Source: an uncultured Clostridia bacterium
Lineage (GTDB): Bacteria > Bacillota > Clostridia > Oscillospirales > Acutalibacteraceae
NCBI GenBank assembly: GCA_937897215.1
Contig: CALCBQ010000056.1
Coordinates: 1 to 14,636 of the forward strand
Reading direction: 5' to 3'
Length of the DNA stretch: 14,636 nt
Within the stretch, counting starts at the first letter, position 1, and every line of letters begins with the position of its first letter. The notes under the pieces were generated by a model. It did no database searches, was not told where the DNA came from, and saw nothing but the letters and a program-made list of their open reading frames with translations. This document shows, piece after piece, positions 1 through 7,919 of this stretch. A program made the translations under genes and the position numbers.

Positions 1-462
1 GCTAACCATTCTTGAGTTCTGTTCCTGCATTTTTGCAAGTTCAGCTTTAACTTCATCAGCAGCAACTTTGCATGAAGGTCTTGTAGCTTTGAGTCCCTTA
101 TATTTGCCAAGTTCAACTTCTGGCTTAACTGCAACTTTAAGTTTAAGAACAACACCATCTTTGCCGATTTCAGGAACTTCAAGGTCATATGGCATACCAA
201 CTACTTCAAGTTTTGACTCAGTAATTGCTTCGCTTACTGCCTCAGGATAAACGAGTTCAAGTGCATCCTCATAAAATACGCCTGAGCCATAAATCTTTTC
301 AATAAATGCTCTTGGAGCCTTACCTTTTCTGAAACCGTTGATTGTGATGTCTTTTCTTACTTTAAGGTATGCTTTCTGAACAGCTGCCTCAAAAGTTGCA
401 CCATCAATAGTGATTTCAAGTTCGTAGACATTCTTTTCTACATTGTTTGTTGACTTTAACAT
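1..462 (-). CDS. tig: Trigger factor, N-terminal part (runs off the left edge)
   Basis: Ribosome-associated chaperone and peptidyl-prolyl isomerase that binds nascent chains at the exit tunnel. Reading the minus strand from the ATG at 462 gives 154 residues without a stop, beginning MLKSTNNVEKNVYELEITID. The ribosome-docking signature of the family, GFRKGKAPR, is at residues 43-51, followed by the FIEKIYG helix. The visible part covers the whole N-terminal ribosome-binding domain and the beginning of the next region; the PPIase core and C-terminal arms lie outside the window. A GGGAGGA ribosome binding site (about 471-478) sits some 8 nt before the ATG, which fixes the start. It has its own promoter (523-551), so it probably does not depend on the metallophosphoesterase gene upstream. 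Identification is from the signature and overall similarity and is very secure. Confidence 0.96.
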   Translation of the reverse strand, partial: MLKSTNNVEKNVYELEITIDGATFEAAVQKAYLKVRKDITINGFRKGKAPRAFIEKIYGSGVFYEDALELVYPEAVSEAITESKLEVVGMPYDLEVPEIGKDGVVLKLKVAVKPEVELGKYKGLKATRPSCKVAADEVKAELAKMQEQNSRMVS

Positions 463-522
463 TAAAATATTCCTCCCGAATATTATTGTTTGCTATATTT
501 TTCATACCGCAATATTCACGAT

Positions 523-551
523 ATTATAACACATATTAAAAATAAATACAA
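523..551 (-). promoter_or_regulatory. Sigma-A-type promoter of tig
   Basis: On the minus strand, TTGTAT (546-551) and a perfect TATAAT (523-528) are separated by exactly 17 nt. A TG one base before the -10 (TGtTATAAT) makes it an extended -10. Transcription should begin near 516, leaving a leader of about 50 nt before the tig ATG. Seen directly; activity is inferred. Confidence 0.8.
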
Positions 552-603
552 TATTTTCCAAAAGTTTTTCTTCAAAAATCAAGTAAAATAATAATGATTT
601 CCG

Positions 604-1293
604 TCATTTATTTATAAACAACGGACAAAATCCAAGATAATCTGCAGAAACAAGTTGAAATTTTATGCCATCAAAAACATTATTTATCGCGCCGTTTATT
701 GCACCGCCATGAAGATGACCATAATAACATCGTTCAATTTTATATTCTTTTAGTACATTCATAATAGGCTCACATACTTTTGAAACACTAACAGGTGGAT
801 AGTGTAAAAACACAACTACTTCTCCCCCAAGTTTTTGGGCTTCTTCAATTGAGCGACTGAGTCGTGCACATTCGCGAGCCATAACTTTATCTGCATTTTC
901 ACTTTCTGCATCAAAAAACCAACCGCGAGTGCCCGCTATTGCAATCTCCCCTATTTTATAGGCATTATTATGCAAAAACTTTATTGAGTCGAACCCTTTT
1001 TCTTTACAGAAATTTTCCATTTTTGTAATTGTATTCCACCAATAGTCATGATTACCTTTTGAAATGATTTTTGTACCATTAAGATTATTGAGAAATTCAA
1101 GGTCTTTTTCAGCTTGTTCTAATCCCATTGCCCACGAAATATCGCCATTAATTATAACTGTATCATTATTTGCAACTAAACGTTGCCAGTTATTTTCAAG
1201 CCTTTGAGCATAGTCATCCCAGCCCTTGAAAATATCCATGGGCTTATCAGTAGAAAATGACAAATGAGTATCGCCAATAGCATAAACGGACAT
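604..1293 (-). CDS. Calcineurin-like metallophosphoesterase (predicted phosphohydrolase)
   Basis: A 229-residue cytosolic phosphoesterase with no signal peptide or membrane segment. The dinuclear-metal motifs occur in order: GDTH (residues 7-10), NGDIS (49-53), KGNHD (79-83), LHYPP, and GHLH (192-195). The substrate cannot be read from the sequence; the arrangement resembles the small stand-alone predicted phosphohydrolases of COG1768 rather than nucleases such as SbcD. The frame stays open to an ATG at 1329, but the start at 1293 is preferred because an AGGAG lies about 8 nt upstream and the product then begins right at the first beta strand, MSVYAIGDTH, as usual. The gene is divergent from the DUF1540 gene (68 nt between starts) and 141 nt upstream of tig, which has its own promoter. 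Family is secure, role unknown. Confidence 0.9.
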   Translation of the reverse strand: MSVYAIGDTHLSFSTDKPMDIFKGWDDYAQRLENNWQRLVANNDTVIINGDISWAMGLEQAEKDLEFLNNLNGTKIISKGNHDYWWNTITKMENFCKEKGFDSIKFLHNNAYKIGEIAIAGTRGWFFDAESENADKVMARECARLSRSIEEAQKLGGEVVVFLHYPPVSVSKVCEPIMNVLKEYKIERCYYGHLHGGAINGAINNVFDGIKFQLVSADYLGFCPLFINK

Positions 1294-1361
1294 AAAGCAA
1301 AATCTCCTATGAATAAATAAGTTCGACATTCAAAAAATATATTTGAAAGGAGGAATATAAA

Positions 1362-1526
1362 ATGGATAAGAACAGAAATATTACTTGTGATGCTTGTCAT
1401 TGCATTTTCAATGACGGTCATATGAATTGCACTGCAGACGGTATTAAAGTAGGTACACACAGTGCTTGTTCTTGCGATGATACAAGATGTGCAACTTTTA
1501 AACTTAACACAAGAGATGTAGAATAA
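1362..1526 (+). CDS. DUF1540 family small cysteine-rich protein
   Basis: A 54-residue protein preceded by a near-perfect AAAGGAGG (1346-1353) 8 nt before the ATG. It has the DUF1540 pattern: CDAC (residues 9-12) and C14, then NC at 22-23, an ADGIKVG stretch, and ACSCDDTRCATF with Cys 36, 38 and 43. The six or seven cysteines suggest a small metal-binding or disulfide fold, but no biochemical role is established for the family as far as I know. It is the only plus-strand gene in the left third of the window. It is divergent from the metallophosphoesterase gene and convergent with thrC, with which it shares the terminator at 1532-1564. I could not assign its promoter. The family call rests on cysteine spacing read by eye. 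Confidence 0.85.
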   Translation: MDKNRNITCDACHCIFNDGHMNCTADGIKVGTHSACSCDDTRCATFKLNTRDVE

Positions 1527-1531
1527 TCAAA

Positions 1532-1564
1532 AGCGGAAACCTTAACTTAAGTTAGGTTTCCGCT
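1532..1564. terminator. Bidirectional terminator between DUF1540 gene and thrC
   Basis: AGCGGAAACC-T-TAAC / TTAA loop / GTTAGGTTTCCGCT forms a long stem with one bulged T. On the minus strand the stem is followed by CTTTTGATTATT, on the plus strand by AATTATTTTAAT, so it plausibly stops thrC transcription well and DUF1540 transcription moderately. It lies 5 nt after the DUF1540 stop and 14 nt after the thrC stop. Confidence 0.85.
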
Positions 1565-1578
1565 AATTATTTTAATAG

Positions 1579-3072
1579 TTAGATACCCAACATATCAAAC
1601 ACAACCTGTTTCATATCCTCTTTCTTAGCAACACCTGTAAAGCGAGGTGTTTTACCTTTAAGAGTAGCCAACTGCGGTGGCACAGGTTCATTTGATTTCG
1701 CAAATAATTCTTCGACCATATCAAATTCATTATCAGCTTTGATTTCGTCTGTAATAGCTGCAAGAACGCTTGCAGAGAATTTATATGGATTTGCAGTTGA
1801 AGCAATAACTGTAGGTGTTTTATCCCCTGTATTTGCTACATAATCGTCATATACTTTAACTGCAACTGCAGTGTGAGTATCGCAAAGATAATCTTTTTCT
1901 GCAAAAACTTTACCGATTGTAGCTTTTGTTTCTGCATCATCACAGCAACCCGCCGCAAAAAGCGCTTTAACTTTATCTGCAACATCTGCAGACACTGTGT
2001 ATTGACCATCATTGTTAAGAGATGACATCCACTCTGCTACCTGTGTATCATTCTCGCCGCAAAGGTGGAAAAGAAGGCGTTCAAGGTTGCTTGAAATAAG
2101 AATATCCATTGATGGAGATGTTGTACAATAGAAATCTCTGTTTTTGTTGTAAGTACCACTTGTAAGGAAATCTGTAAGAACATTATTTGCATTTGAAGCA
2201 CAAATGAGAGTTTTTACAGGTACACCCATTCTCTTTGCATAGTAGGCTGCAAGAATATTACCAAAGTTACCTGTCGGAACAACAACATTCATTTCTTCGC
2301 CATTTTTAAGTTCGCCATTCTCTATCATATCGCAATATGCGGATACATAGTAAACAATCTGTGGTACAAGACGGCCCCAGTTAATTGAGTTAGCAGATGA
2401 GAATGCAAGTCCGTTTTCTTTGAATTTCTTCTCGATATCTTTATCTGTAAAAATTTTCTTAACACCTGACTGTGCATCGTCAAAGTTACCCTCAATAGCA
2501 CAAACACTAACATTGCTACCCTCTTGAGTAGTCATCTGAAGTTTCTGCATTGGGCTAACACCGTCAACAGGATAGAAAACAAGAATTTTTGTATTTGGTA
2601 CATCTGCAAAGCCCTCAAGAGCTGCTTTACCTGTATCGCCTGATGTTGCAACAAGAATTACAATTTCAGTATCTTTAACTGTTTTATTTGCAGAAACTGT
2701 AAGAAGGTATGGGAGAAGTTGAAGTGCCATATCTTTGAACGCACAAGTAGGTCCTCTCCAAAGTTCGAGAACATTAGCAGTATCAGAAAGTTTGTATAAT
2801 GGTGCAACCTTTTCTGAACTGAATTTACCAGCTTTATATGCACCTTCAACACACATTGAAAGCTCTTCTTCAGTAAAATCAGTAAGGTATAAACGAAGAA
2901 CTTCTTTTGCACGCTCGATATAACTCATTGGTACGAGTTCTTCAATAAATTGGAGAGAAATTTGTGGGATTTCGGTTGGAACAAAAAGTCCACCTTCTGA
3001 TGAAATTCCTTTTGCAATTGCTTCTGCTGCTGTAACTTTTACAGACTTATCTCTCGTACTTGTATAATACAT
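1579..3072 (-). CDS. thrC: Threonine synthase (PLP-dependent)
   Basis: Converts O-phosphohomoserine to threonine plus phosphate, the last step of threonine synthesis. The 497-residue product is of the long threonine synthase class (about 450-500 aa, with an N-terminal extension beginning YYTSTRDKS). Visible features are the PLP-lysine segment AFKDMALQ (Lys113), SGDTGKAA (144-151), the phosphate-binding loop PTGNFGN (266-272), and TANPYKFS near the C-terminus. The ATG at 3072 is preceded by AAGGA about 11 nt upstream. It follows yraN by 68 nt with its own promoter and ends at a bidirectional terminator, so it can be expressed apart from the upstream block. No T-box, riboswitch or leader peptide fits in the short leader. 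No other threonine or homoserine genes are adjacent. Confidence 0.97.
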   Translation of the reverse strand: MYYTSTRDKSVKVTAAEAIAKGISSEGGLFVPTEIPQISLQFIEELVPMSYIERAKEVLRLYLTDFTEEELSMCVEGAYKAGKFSSEKVAPLYKLSDTANVLELWRGPTCAFKDMALQLLPYLLTVSANKTVKDTEIVILVATSGDTGKAALEGFADVPNTKILVFYPVDGVSPMQKLQMTTQEGSNVSVCAIEGNFDDAQSGVKKIFTDKDIEKKFKENGLAFSSANSINWGRLVPQIVYYVSAYCDMIENGELKNGEEMNVVVPTGNFGNILAAYYAKRMGVPVKTLICASNANNVLTDFLTSGTYNKNRDFYCTTSPSMDILISSNLERLLFHLCGENDTQVAEWMSSLNNDGQYTVSADVADKVKALFAAGCCDDAETKATIGKVFAEKDYLCDTHTAVAVKVYDDYVANTGDKTPTVIASTANPYKFSASVLAAITDEIKADNEFDMVEELFAKSNEPVPPQLATLKGKTPRFTGVAKKEDMKQVVFDMLGI

Positions 3073-3096
3073 AGTAACACATCCTTTTCGTGTGGT

Positions 3097-3125
3097 ATTT
3101 TATCATATAAACAATCGTTTTTCAA
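3097..3125 (-). promoter_or_regulatory. Sigma-A-type promoter of thrC
   Basis: Minus-strand TTGAAA (3120-3125) and TAAAAT (3097-3102) are separated by 17 nt, inside the yraN-thrC gap. The predicted start near 3090 leaves a leader of under 20 nt, too short for an amino-acid riboregulator. Seen directly; activity inferred. Confidence 0.7.
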
Positions 3126-3140
3126 CAATTAAAATTTCTA

Positions 3141-3506
3141 TCATTTTGCGTTAGAATCAAAAGCATTTTCAATATGATTAAGTTTTATTGGCTCATCGTT
3201 TTGAAAATAGACCTCGATAATATCATATCTCGGTTGTTTGTTGACCTTGTAACTCTTCATAAACAACTGCGACGATGCAATAATTTTTGTTCTTTTTGCA
3301 ATATCAACAGCATCAGCAGGTGCATATTTCATATTTTCGCTTCGTGTTTTGACCTCAACAAAGCATAAATATTTTTTATCTTCTGCAATCAAGTCAATCT
3401 CGCCTAATCGACAAGTATAATTAGCAGACACAATATAATATCCGTGTTTGCGAAGATATCGCGATGCAATTATTTCGCCATAATCCCCTAATAAATTTGA
3501 GTCCAT
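3141..3506 (-). CDS. yraN: YraN family (UPF0102) nuclease-fold protein
   Basis: A 121-residue small cytosolic protein with the restriction-endonuclease-like (PD-(D/E)XK) core typical of UPF0102. It has LGDYGEIIASRYL at the N-terminus, GEIDLIA (35-41, with Glu36 and Asp38) and FVEVKTR (49-55, with Glu51 and Lys53). These acidic and lysine residues match the expected nuclease active site, but no substrate is established for the family to my knowledge. Its ATG overlaps the rnhB stop by one base (TAATG), indicating translational coupling; rnhB-yraN adjacency is common in Firmicutes. Length is normal. Confidence 0.92.
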   Translation of the reverse strand: MDSNLLGDYGEIIASRYLRKHGYYIVSANYTCRLGEIDLIAEDKKYLCFVEVKTRSENMKYAPADAVDIAKRTKIIASSQLFMKSYKVNKQPRYDIIEVYFQNDEPIKLNHIENAFDSNAK

Positions 3507-4111
3507 TACTTCTCTCCGTAAAACTTTTTGAGAAACGACATTCTATGTATTGGAGATGGACCGAATTCACGTATTTTTTCGTAGTGAAGTTTCGTACCAT
3601 ATCCCTTATGCTTTTCAAACTCATATTGTGGATATTCTTTTGTTTTTTCTAACATAAAACGGTCTCGGCTCACTTTTGCAAGGATTGATGCTGCAGCAAT
3701 AGACATACTTTTAGCATCGCCTTTAACAACTGTTTCTTCTGTTATAAAAGGGATTTTGGGGTATTGATTACCATCAATCAAAGCATAATCAGGTCTTGTT
3801 TTTAAACCTTCAACTGCTCTGTGCATAGCAAGAAATGTTGCATTAAGAATATTAATTTCGTCAATTTCTTTTTCAGTTGCAACACCTATAGAATAGTCAA
3901 TCGCATTTTGACAAATTATATCAAAAAGTTGTTCACGCTTTTTTTCACTTAATTTTTTTGAGTCATTCAGCCCTTCAATTTCAAGACCGATGGGCAAAAT
4001 TACTGCCGCAGCGTGTACAGGACCTGCTAAAGGTCCACGACCGGCTTCATCAATACCACAAATAATTTTATAACCAGCATTTATAGCCTTTTCTTCATAT
4101 AAATAGTCCAT
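3506..4111 (-). CDS. rnhB: Ribonuclease HII
   Basis: Cleaves the RNA strand of RNA-DNA hybrids and nicks at single ribonucleotides misincorporated in DNA, starting ribonucleotide excision repair. The 201-residue product has the RNase HII signature GIDEAGRGPLAGPV (residues 19-32, catalytic Asp21 and Glu22). Further acidic ligands are in ALIDGN (Asp113) and GDAKS (Asp132), followed by the AAASILAKVSRDR helix and the GYGTKLH segment that contacts the ribonucleotide junction. The start is the ATG at 4111, with a GGAG in the end of rbgA (overlapping its TAA) and only 3 nt between genes. All catalytic residues are present and length is typical. Confidence 0.97.
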   Translation of the reverse strand: MDYLYEEKAINAGYKIICGIDEAGRGPLAGPVHAAAVILPIGLEIEGLNDSKKLSEKKREQLFDIICQNAIDYSIGVATEKEIDEINILNATFLAMHRAVEGLKTRPDYALIDGNQYPKIPFITEETVVKGDAKSMSIAAASILAKVSRDRFMLEKTKEYPQYEFEKHKGYGTKLHYEKIREFGPSPIHRMSFLKKFYGEK

Positions 4112-4114
4112 ATT

Positions 4115-4981
4115 TTACTCCGGTTTTTCAAGAGAAATTGTACCTAATCTGCCACCTCTGTATTCATCAAGCAACATTACAGATGCACGCTCATAATCAA
4201 TTTCTCCGCCTTTAATCATCATTCCGCGTTTTTTACCAATCATTTCGAGAACTTCCCATGCCTCTTTATCAGTAAAATCCGCAATCTTGTATCTTTCTGT
4301 AAGGCGGTCAGGATAATCGTTTTTCATTACTTCTAAAAGTCTTACAGCAAGAGTTTCGGCATCAAGAATTTCGTCCTTTACAGAACCAATAAACGCAAGG
4401 CGGTCTCCTACTTGTGGGTCATCAAACTTTGGCCATAACACACCCGGTGTGTCAAGAAGTTCAATACCGTTACCGATATTAAACCACTGGTTATGTCTTG
4501 TAACACCCGCTTTATCGGCTACTTTTGCTTTTGCCGCCCCTGCCATTCTGTTGATAAATGACGATTTGCCAGTGTTAGGTATACCAACAACCATAATTCT
4601 TAGTGCCTTGCCCGGCATTCCTCGGTCTTCATTTTTCTTTATAACATCTTTTAAAACTTCACGGACTGCAACAATATAATTATTAAGTCCTTTACCAGTT
4701 CTGCAATCTACAGGGATTGCTTTTACACCTTTTTTCTTATAATGTTCAACCCACTGATTTGTTGTATTTTTATCTGCCAAATCACATTTATTAAGCAACA
4801 CGATTCTAGGCTTATTGTTGATTAATTCTTCAAGTTCAGGGTTTGAACTGCTGTATGGAATTCTTGCATCAATAATTTCTGTAACGCCATCTACAAGAGA
4901 TAAGCTCTCTTTAATAAGACGACGGGTTTTCGCCATATGACCAGGAAACCATTGAACAATCTGTTTTTGATTATCAGCCAT
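4115..4981 (-). CDS. rbgA: Ribosome biogenesis GTPase RbgA (YlqF), circularly permuted
   Basis: GTPase required for late 50S subunit assembly in Firmicutes. The 288-residue product shows the permuted motif order: G4 NKCD at 64-67 comes before G1 GIPNTGKSS (133-141), then G2 at GVTR (159-162) and G3 DTPG (177-180). The N-terminus IVQWFPGHMAKTRR is the family hallmark, and the C-terminal 80 residues are the helical RNA-binding part. The start has AAGGAG about 9 nt upstream. Placement directly after signal peptidase and before rnhB matches the conserved lepB-ylqF-rnhB order; rplS, often next to it, is not present here. Confidence 0.97.
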   Translation of the reverse strand: MADNQKQIVQWFPGHMAKTRRLIKESLSLVDGVTEIIDARIPYSSSNPELEELINNKPRIVLLNKCDLADKNTTNQWVEHYKKKGVKAIPVDCRTGKGLNNYIVAVREVLKDVIKKNEDRGMPGKALRIMVVGIPNTGKSSFINRMAGAAKAKVADKAGVTRHNQWFNIGNGIELLDTPGVLWPKFDDPQVGDRLAFIGSVKDEILDAETLAVRLLEVMKNDYPDRLTERYKIADFTDKEAWEVLEMIGKKRGMMIKGGEIDYERASVMLLDEYRGGRLGTISLEKPE

Positions 4982-4998
4982 TTTAGGAACTCCTTAAC

Positions 4999-5529
4999 TT
5001 ATGAATTAAACAATTCAGTATCGCCGAATTTATATATTACCTTACCCATAACATAATCTTCATCAATTAAGCCAACCATAGAATCGCGGCTATCAGCAGA
5101 ATGATTACGATTATCGCCCATTACAAATATTTTGCCCTGTGGAACAACATATTTGCGAGTCATACCATAAGTATATTTTGCTTCTTCTTTAATATATGGT
5201 TCGTCAAGAATTTTACCATCAACAATTGTTTTACCTGTATGACGGTCAAATTCAACTACCTGGCCACCAACTGCAACTACCCTTTTGATAAGTACTTCTT
5301 CATAACCGTTTGGTTGTGAAATAACAACAACATCGCCATATTCAATTTCAGGTGTAATTGAAGAAATAATAAGATTATCGCCATTATGAAGAGTGTTTTC
5401 CATAGATTCGCCCGATACAACAGATATCTTAAAAAAGAATGTAAATATAATACCGACCGCTATTATAGCAGTCAGCAATATTGATGCAATTTCATAAATT
5501 GTTTCAATCTTTTTTGCTTTATTTTTCAT
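4999..5529 (-). CDS. lepB: Signal peptidase I, second tandem copy
   Basis: Membrane serine protease that removes signal peptides from exported preproteins on the outer face of the membrane. The 176-residue product has a short basic N-terminus, one TM helix (about 14-33), the catalytic serine motif SGESMENTL (Ser42), the general-base lysine in LIKRVVAVGG (Lys82), the GDNRNHSADSR box (138-148) and a C-terminal GKVIYKFGD strand. Short size and a single TM match Bacillus SipS-type enzymes. It overlaps the upstream paralogue by 11 nt, and its weak ribosome binding site (GGAAGA) lies inside that gene, suggesting translational coupling. It is clearly diverged from its neighbour, so not a recent duplication. 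Confidence 0.95.
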   Translation of the reverse strand: MKNKAKKIETIYEIASILLTAIIAVGIIFTFFFKISVVSGESMENTLHNGDNLIISSITPEIEYGDVVVISQPNGYEEVLIKRVVAVGGQVVEFDRHTGKTIVDGKILDEPYIKEEAKYTYGMTRKYVVPQGKIFVMGDNRNHSADSRDSMVGLIDEDYVMGKVIYKFGDTELFNS

Positions 5530-6112
5530 TATTTATCTTCCAATCGCCAAATGGATAAATTCGTGTTTCTGCAACACCTAATACATATCTTTCATCAATA
5601 AGACCTATTGTTCTAAATCGACTGTCAAGAGAATTATTCCTATTATCGCCCATCACGAAAATGTAACCTTCAGGAATTTCTAAAGGATAAACATAATCGC
5701 CACTGATTTCAGTTTTTTCTGCAATATATGGCTCATGAAGGATTTTACCATTTACAGTAACAGTACCTTCAATGAAATCAATATTTACAGTATCGCCACC
5801 TTTTGCAATTACACGCTTAATAAGTGGTTCATTAAGTGAATTAGGTTGAGTAATTACTACAATATCGCCAGTTTCAACTTCATCTGTAATAGCACTTACT
5901 GTAAGCCAATCACCTGATTGAAGTGTAGGATTCATTGAGTCCCCATTTACACCTACAACCCTAAAGAAAAATGTAAAAATCACTAAAATAAGCAAGACTG
6001 CATAAATCAACGAGTCGAGCCAATCGTAAACAAATCTCCAAGACTTATTTTTGTCATTTTTAGAATATTCAGACACTTCAAACGAAATTGAAAAATCCTC
6101 TGTTTTTCTCAT
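5519..6112 (-). CDS. lepB: Signal peptidase I, first tandem copy
   Basis: A 197-residue type I signal peptidase with all catalytic features: one TM helix (about 33-51), NGDSMNPTL with nucleophile Ser59, LIKRVIAKGG with Lys99, GDNRNNSLDSR (155-165) and the C-terminal VLGVAETRIYPFGDW strand. It differs from the next gene by a longer cytosolic N-terminus (about 30 residues, charged: FEVSEYSKNDKNKSWR) and a different linker between the Lys box and GDNR box. AAGGGTG precedes the ATG. It lies 24 nt after whiA and overlaps the second copy. Whether the two enzymes divide substrates cannot be told from sequence. Confidence 0.95.
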   Translation of the reverse strand: MRKTEDFSISFEVSEYSKNDKNKSWRFVYDWLDSLIYAVLLILVIFTFFFRVVGVNGDSMNPTLQSGDWLTVSAITDEVETGDIVVITQPNSLNEPLIKRVIAKGGDTVNIDFIEGTVTVNGKILHEPYIAEKTEISGDYVYPLEIPEGYIFVMGDNRNNSLDSRFRTIGLIDERYVLGVAETRIYPFGDWKINNEK

Positions 6113-6136
6113 CTTTTATCACCCTTAAATAAACAG

Positions 6137-7039
6137 TTATTTTATCTGTTTTGCAATATTACTGATTTTCGTAAGTCGATGACTTACCCCTGACCTTGAA
6201 ATAGGTGTACTTAACATTTCGCCTAGTTCACGTAATGAAACATCGGGGTTTTCAAATCTTAACTCTGCAATTTCACGCAAATCGTCAGATAAATACGAAA
6301 GTCCTACAGTATTTTTTATATGTATTATTGCTTCAACATGTTTTGATGCAGCATCAATAGTTTTATCAAGATTTGCATTTTCAAAATTTAACTTGCGATT
6401 AACATTATTGCGCATATCTTTATACATTTTAACACCCATAACTTCAAGTGCGGAACTGCACGCACCCATAGTCGCAAGAATATCCTCGATAGATTCGCTA
6501 TCTTTAAAGTAGATTACATAATTTGAATTTCTTGTAATGCTTTTTGGTTTAACTGAGAGTTGCTCAAAATCGTTTATAAAAACTTTCAAATCACGACTCA
6601 AATTCAAATAAGGAACAACAAATTCTAAGTGATAACGCTTATTGGGGTCATTAACTGTACCACAAGCAAGAAACACACCTTTTAAGAAAGCATTTTTACA
6701 ACACTCGTCTGAAAAATTTGCCCAATTCAGTCTTACTGCACTATTTTTTTGAGAATACCCAAAAGTTTCAAGAACTTTAATTCGTTCAGTTTCCTTTGTT
6801 ATTTCAACCTTAGTTTTCTCTGATTTTGATTTCTTTATTTTTGGAGTTACACCACAAACACTTTGCATTAGTTCAAAGTATGTTTCTGCAATTCCGCTAT
6901 GTTCTGTCAATATTGACATATCATGTAAAGAAAAAGCTCTTGAAAACAACATCATACCATATGCAAAAGCGTGTTTACAACAATCGTTTTCAATTTCAAC
7001 GCTTAATATTTCATTTTTTACATTTGCTGAAAATGACAT
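6137..7039 (-). CDS. whiA: WhiA sporulation/cell-division regulator
   Basis: DNA-binding protein of Gram-positive bacteria with a degenerate LAGLIDADG homing-endonuclease-like N-terminal region joined to a C-terminal helix-turn-helix. In Bacillus it affects division and chromosome segregation; in Streptomyces it controls sporulation septation. The 300-residue product begins SFSANVKNEIL, has the C-rich CCKHAFAYG and ECCKNAFLKG segments (one in each LAGLIDADG-like half), the NRKLNFENANLDKT linker near 215-230, and ends in the HTH region VSLRELGEML..ISRSGVSHRL. An AAGGAT overlapping the rapZ stop serves as ribosome binding site, 12 nt between genes. Length and ends are normal. Confidence 0.96.
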   Translation of the reverse strand: MSFSANVKNEILSVEIENDCCKHAFAYGMMLFSRAFSLHDMSILTEHSGIAETYFELMQSVCGVTPKIKKSKSEKTKVEITKETERIKVLETFGYSQKNSAVRLNWANFSDECCKNAFLKGVFLACGTVNDPNKRYHLEFVVPYLNLSRDLKVFINDFEQLSVKPKSITRNSNYVIYFKDSESIEDILATMGACSSALEVMGVKMYKDMRNNVNRKLNFENANLDKTIDAASKHVEAIIHIKNTVGLSYLSDDLREIAELRFENPDVSLRELGEMLSTPISRSGVSHRLTKISNIAKQIK

Positions 7040-7051
7040 ATTATAAAATCC

Positions 7052-7912
7052 TTATCTGTTCATATCTCTATGAAGAACTGACACATTAAATCCCATATCT
7101 TTTATCGAATTATACACAATTTCTGCAAACACAACAGAACGGTGTTTACCGCCTGTGCAACCAATTGAAATTGTTAACTGACTTTTACCTTCTGTTCTGT
7201 ATAGCGGAACAAGATAGTTAATAAGGTCTAAAAGTTTTGGTTCTAAATCTTGGGCTTCTTTAAAACTCATAACATAATCACGAACCGGAGCATCAAGCCC
7301 TGTCTGATATTTAAGCTCCGGCACATAAAACGGATTCGGTAAACAGCGGACATCAAATACTAAGTCAGAATCTTTTGGTGCACCGTATTTAAATCCGAAT
7401 GATAAAACATTTACCTTCATTGTTGCAGATACATCTTCAATAAAAAGTTTTGCAACTCGTTCTTTTAACTGAGCAGGAGAAATTAAAGATGTGTCAATAA
7501 CATAATCCGCCAAATCACGTGCTTTTGAAAGCATTTCACGTTCTTTAACAATTATATCCTGCAAGTTCTGTGATTCGTCATATTTAAGTAAAGGATGTTT
7601 TCTGCGAGTTTCTTGATAACGTCTTAAAATTACATCATTATCTGCATCTATGAAAAGAATTCTATATTCACAATTCATTGTTTTTAATTCTTCAATAGCT
7701 TTGAACAAGTGAGAAAAAGAGCCACCGAGACGAATATCAGCAACAATGGCAACTTTTTCACGAACTTCTGCAGAATCCTCAAGAAGTTGAACGAAAGTAG
7801 GGATAAGTTTTGGAGTCATATTGTCAACACAGAAAAAACCAATATCTTCAAGTGTATCAATTACTCTTGATTTTCCTGCGCCTGACATACCTGTAACAAT
7901 AACAAGTTGCAT
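7052..7912 (-). CDS. rapZ: RapZ/YvcJ nucleotide-binding protein
   Basis: P-loop protein of the RapZ/YvcJ family. E. coli RapZ is an RNA-binding adaptor controlling glucosamine-6-phosphate synthase; Bacillus YvcJ binds and hydrolyses nucleotides and affects competence. The 286-residue product has a Walker A GMSGAGKS (residues 8-15), a Walker B-like region around VAIVADIR, the conserved SFGFKYG (171-177), LPNPFYVPEL, and the C-terminal GCTGGKHRSV (251-260) and HRDMNR ends. The ATG at 7912 follows a GGGGAG formed by the last codons of murB, 7 nt away. The downstream neighbour is whiA directly, with no yvcK between them, which is unusual (see findings). Confidence 0.95.
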   Translation of the reverse strand: MQLVIVTGMSGAGKSRVIDTLEDIGFFCVDNMTPKLIPTFVQLLEDSAEVREKVAIVADIRLGGSFSHLFKAIEELKTMNCEYRILFIDADNDVILRRYQETRRKHPLLKYDESQNLQDIIVKEREMLSKARDLADYVIDTSLISPAQLKERVAKLFIEDVSATMKVNVLSFGFKYGAPKDSDLVFDVRCLPNPFYVPELKYQTGLDAPVRDYVMSFKEAQDLEPKLLDLINYLVPLYRTEGKSQLTISIGCTGGKHRSVVFAEIVYNSIKDMGFNVSVLHRDMNR

Positions 7913-7919
7913 TTTAAAC

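Noticed and set aside
1294..1329. Longer metallophosphoesterase start at 1329
   Set aside because: The extra residues (MSNLFIHRRFCF) are not part of the fold, and AGGAG is correctly spaced only for the ATG at 1293.
3073..3140. Riboswitch or T-box upstream of thrC
   Set aside because: The gap is only 68 nt and the predicted start leaves a leader under 20 nt, too short for such elements.
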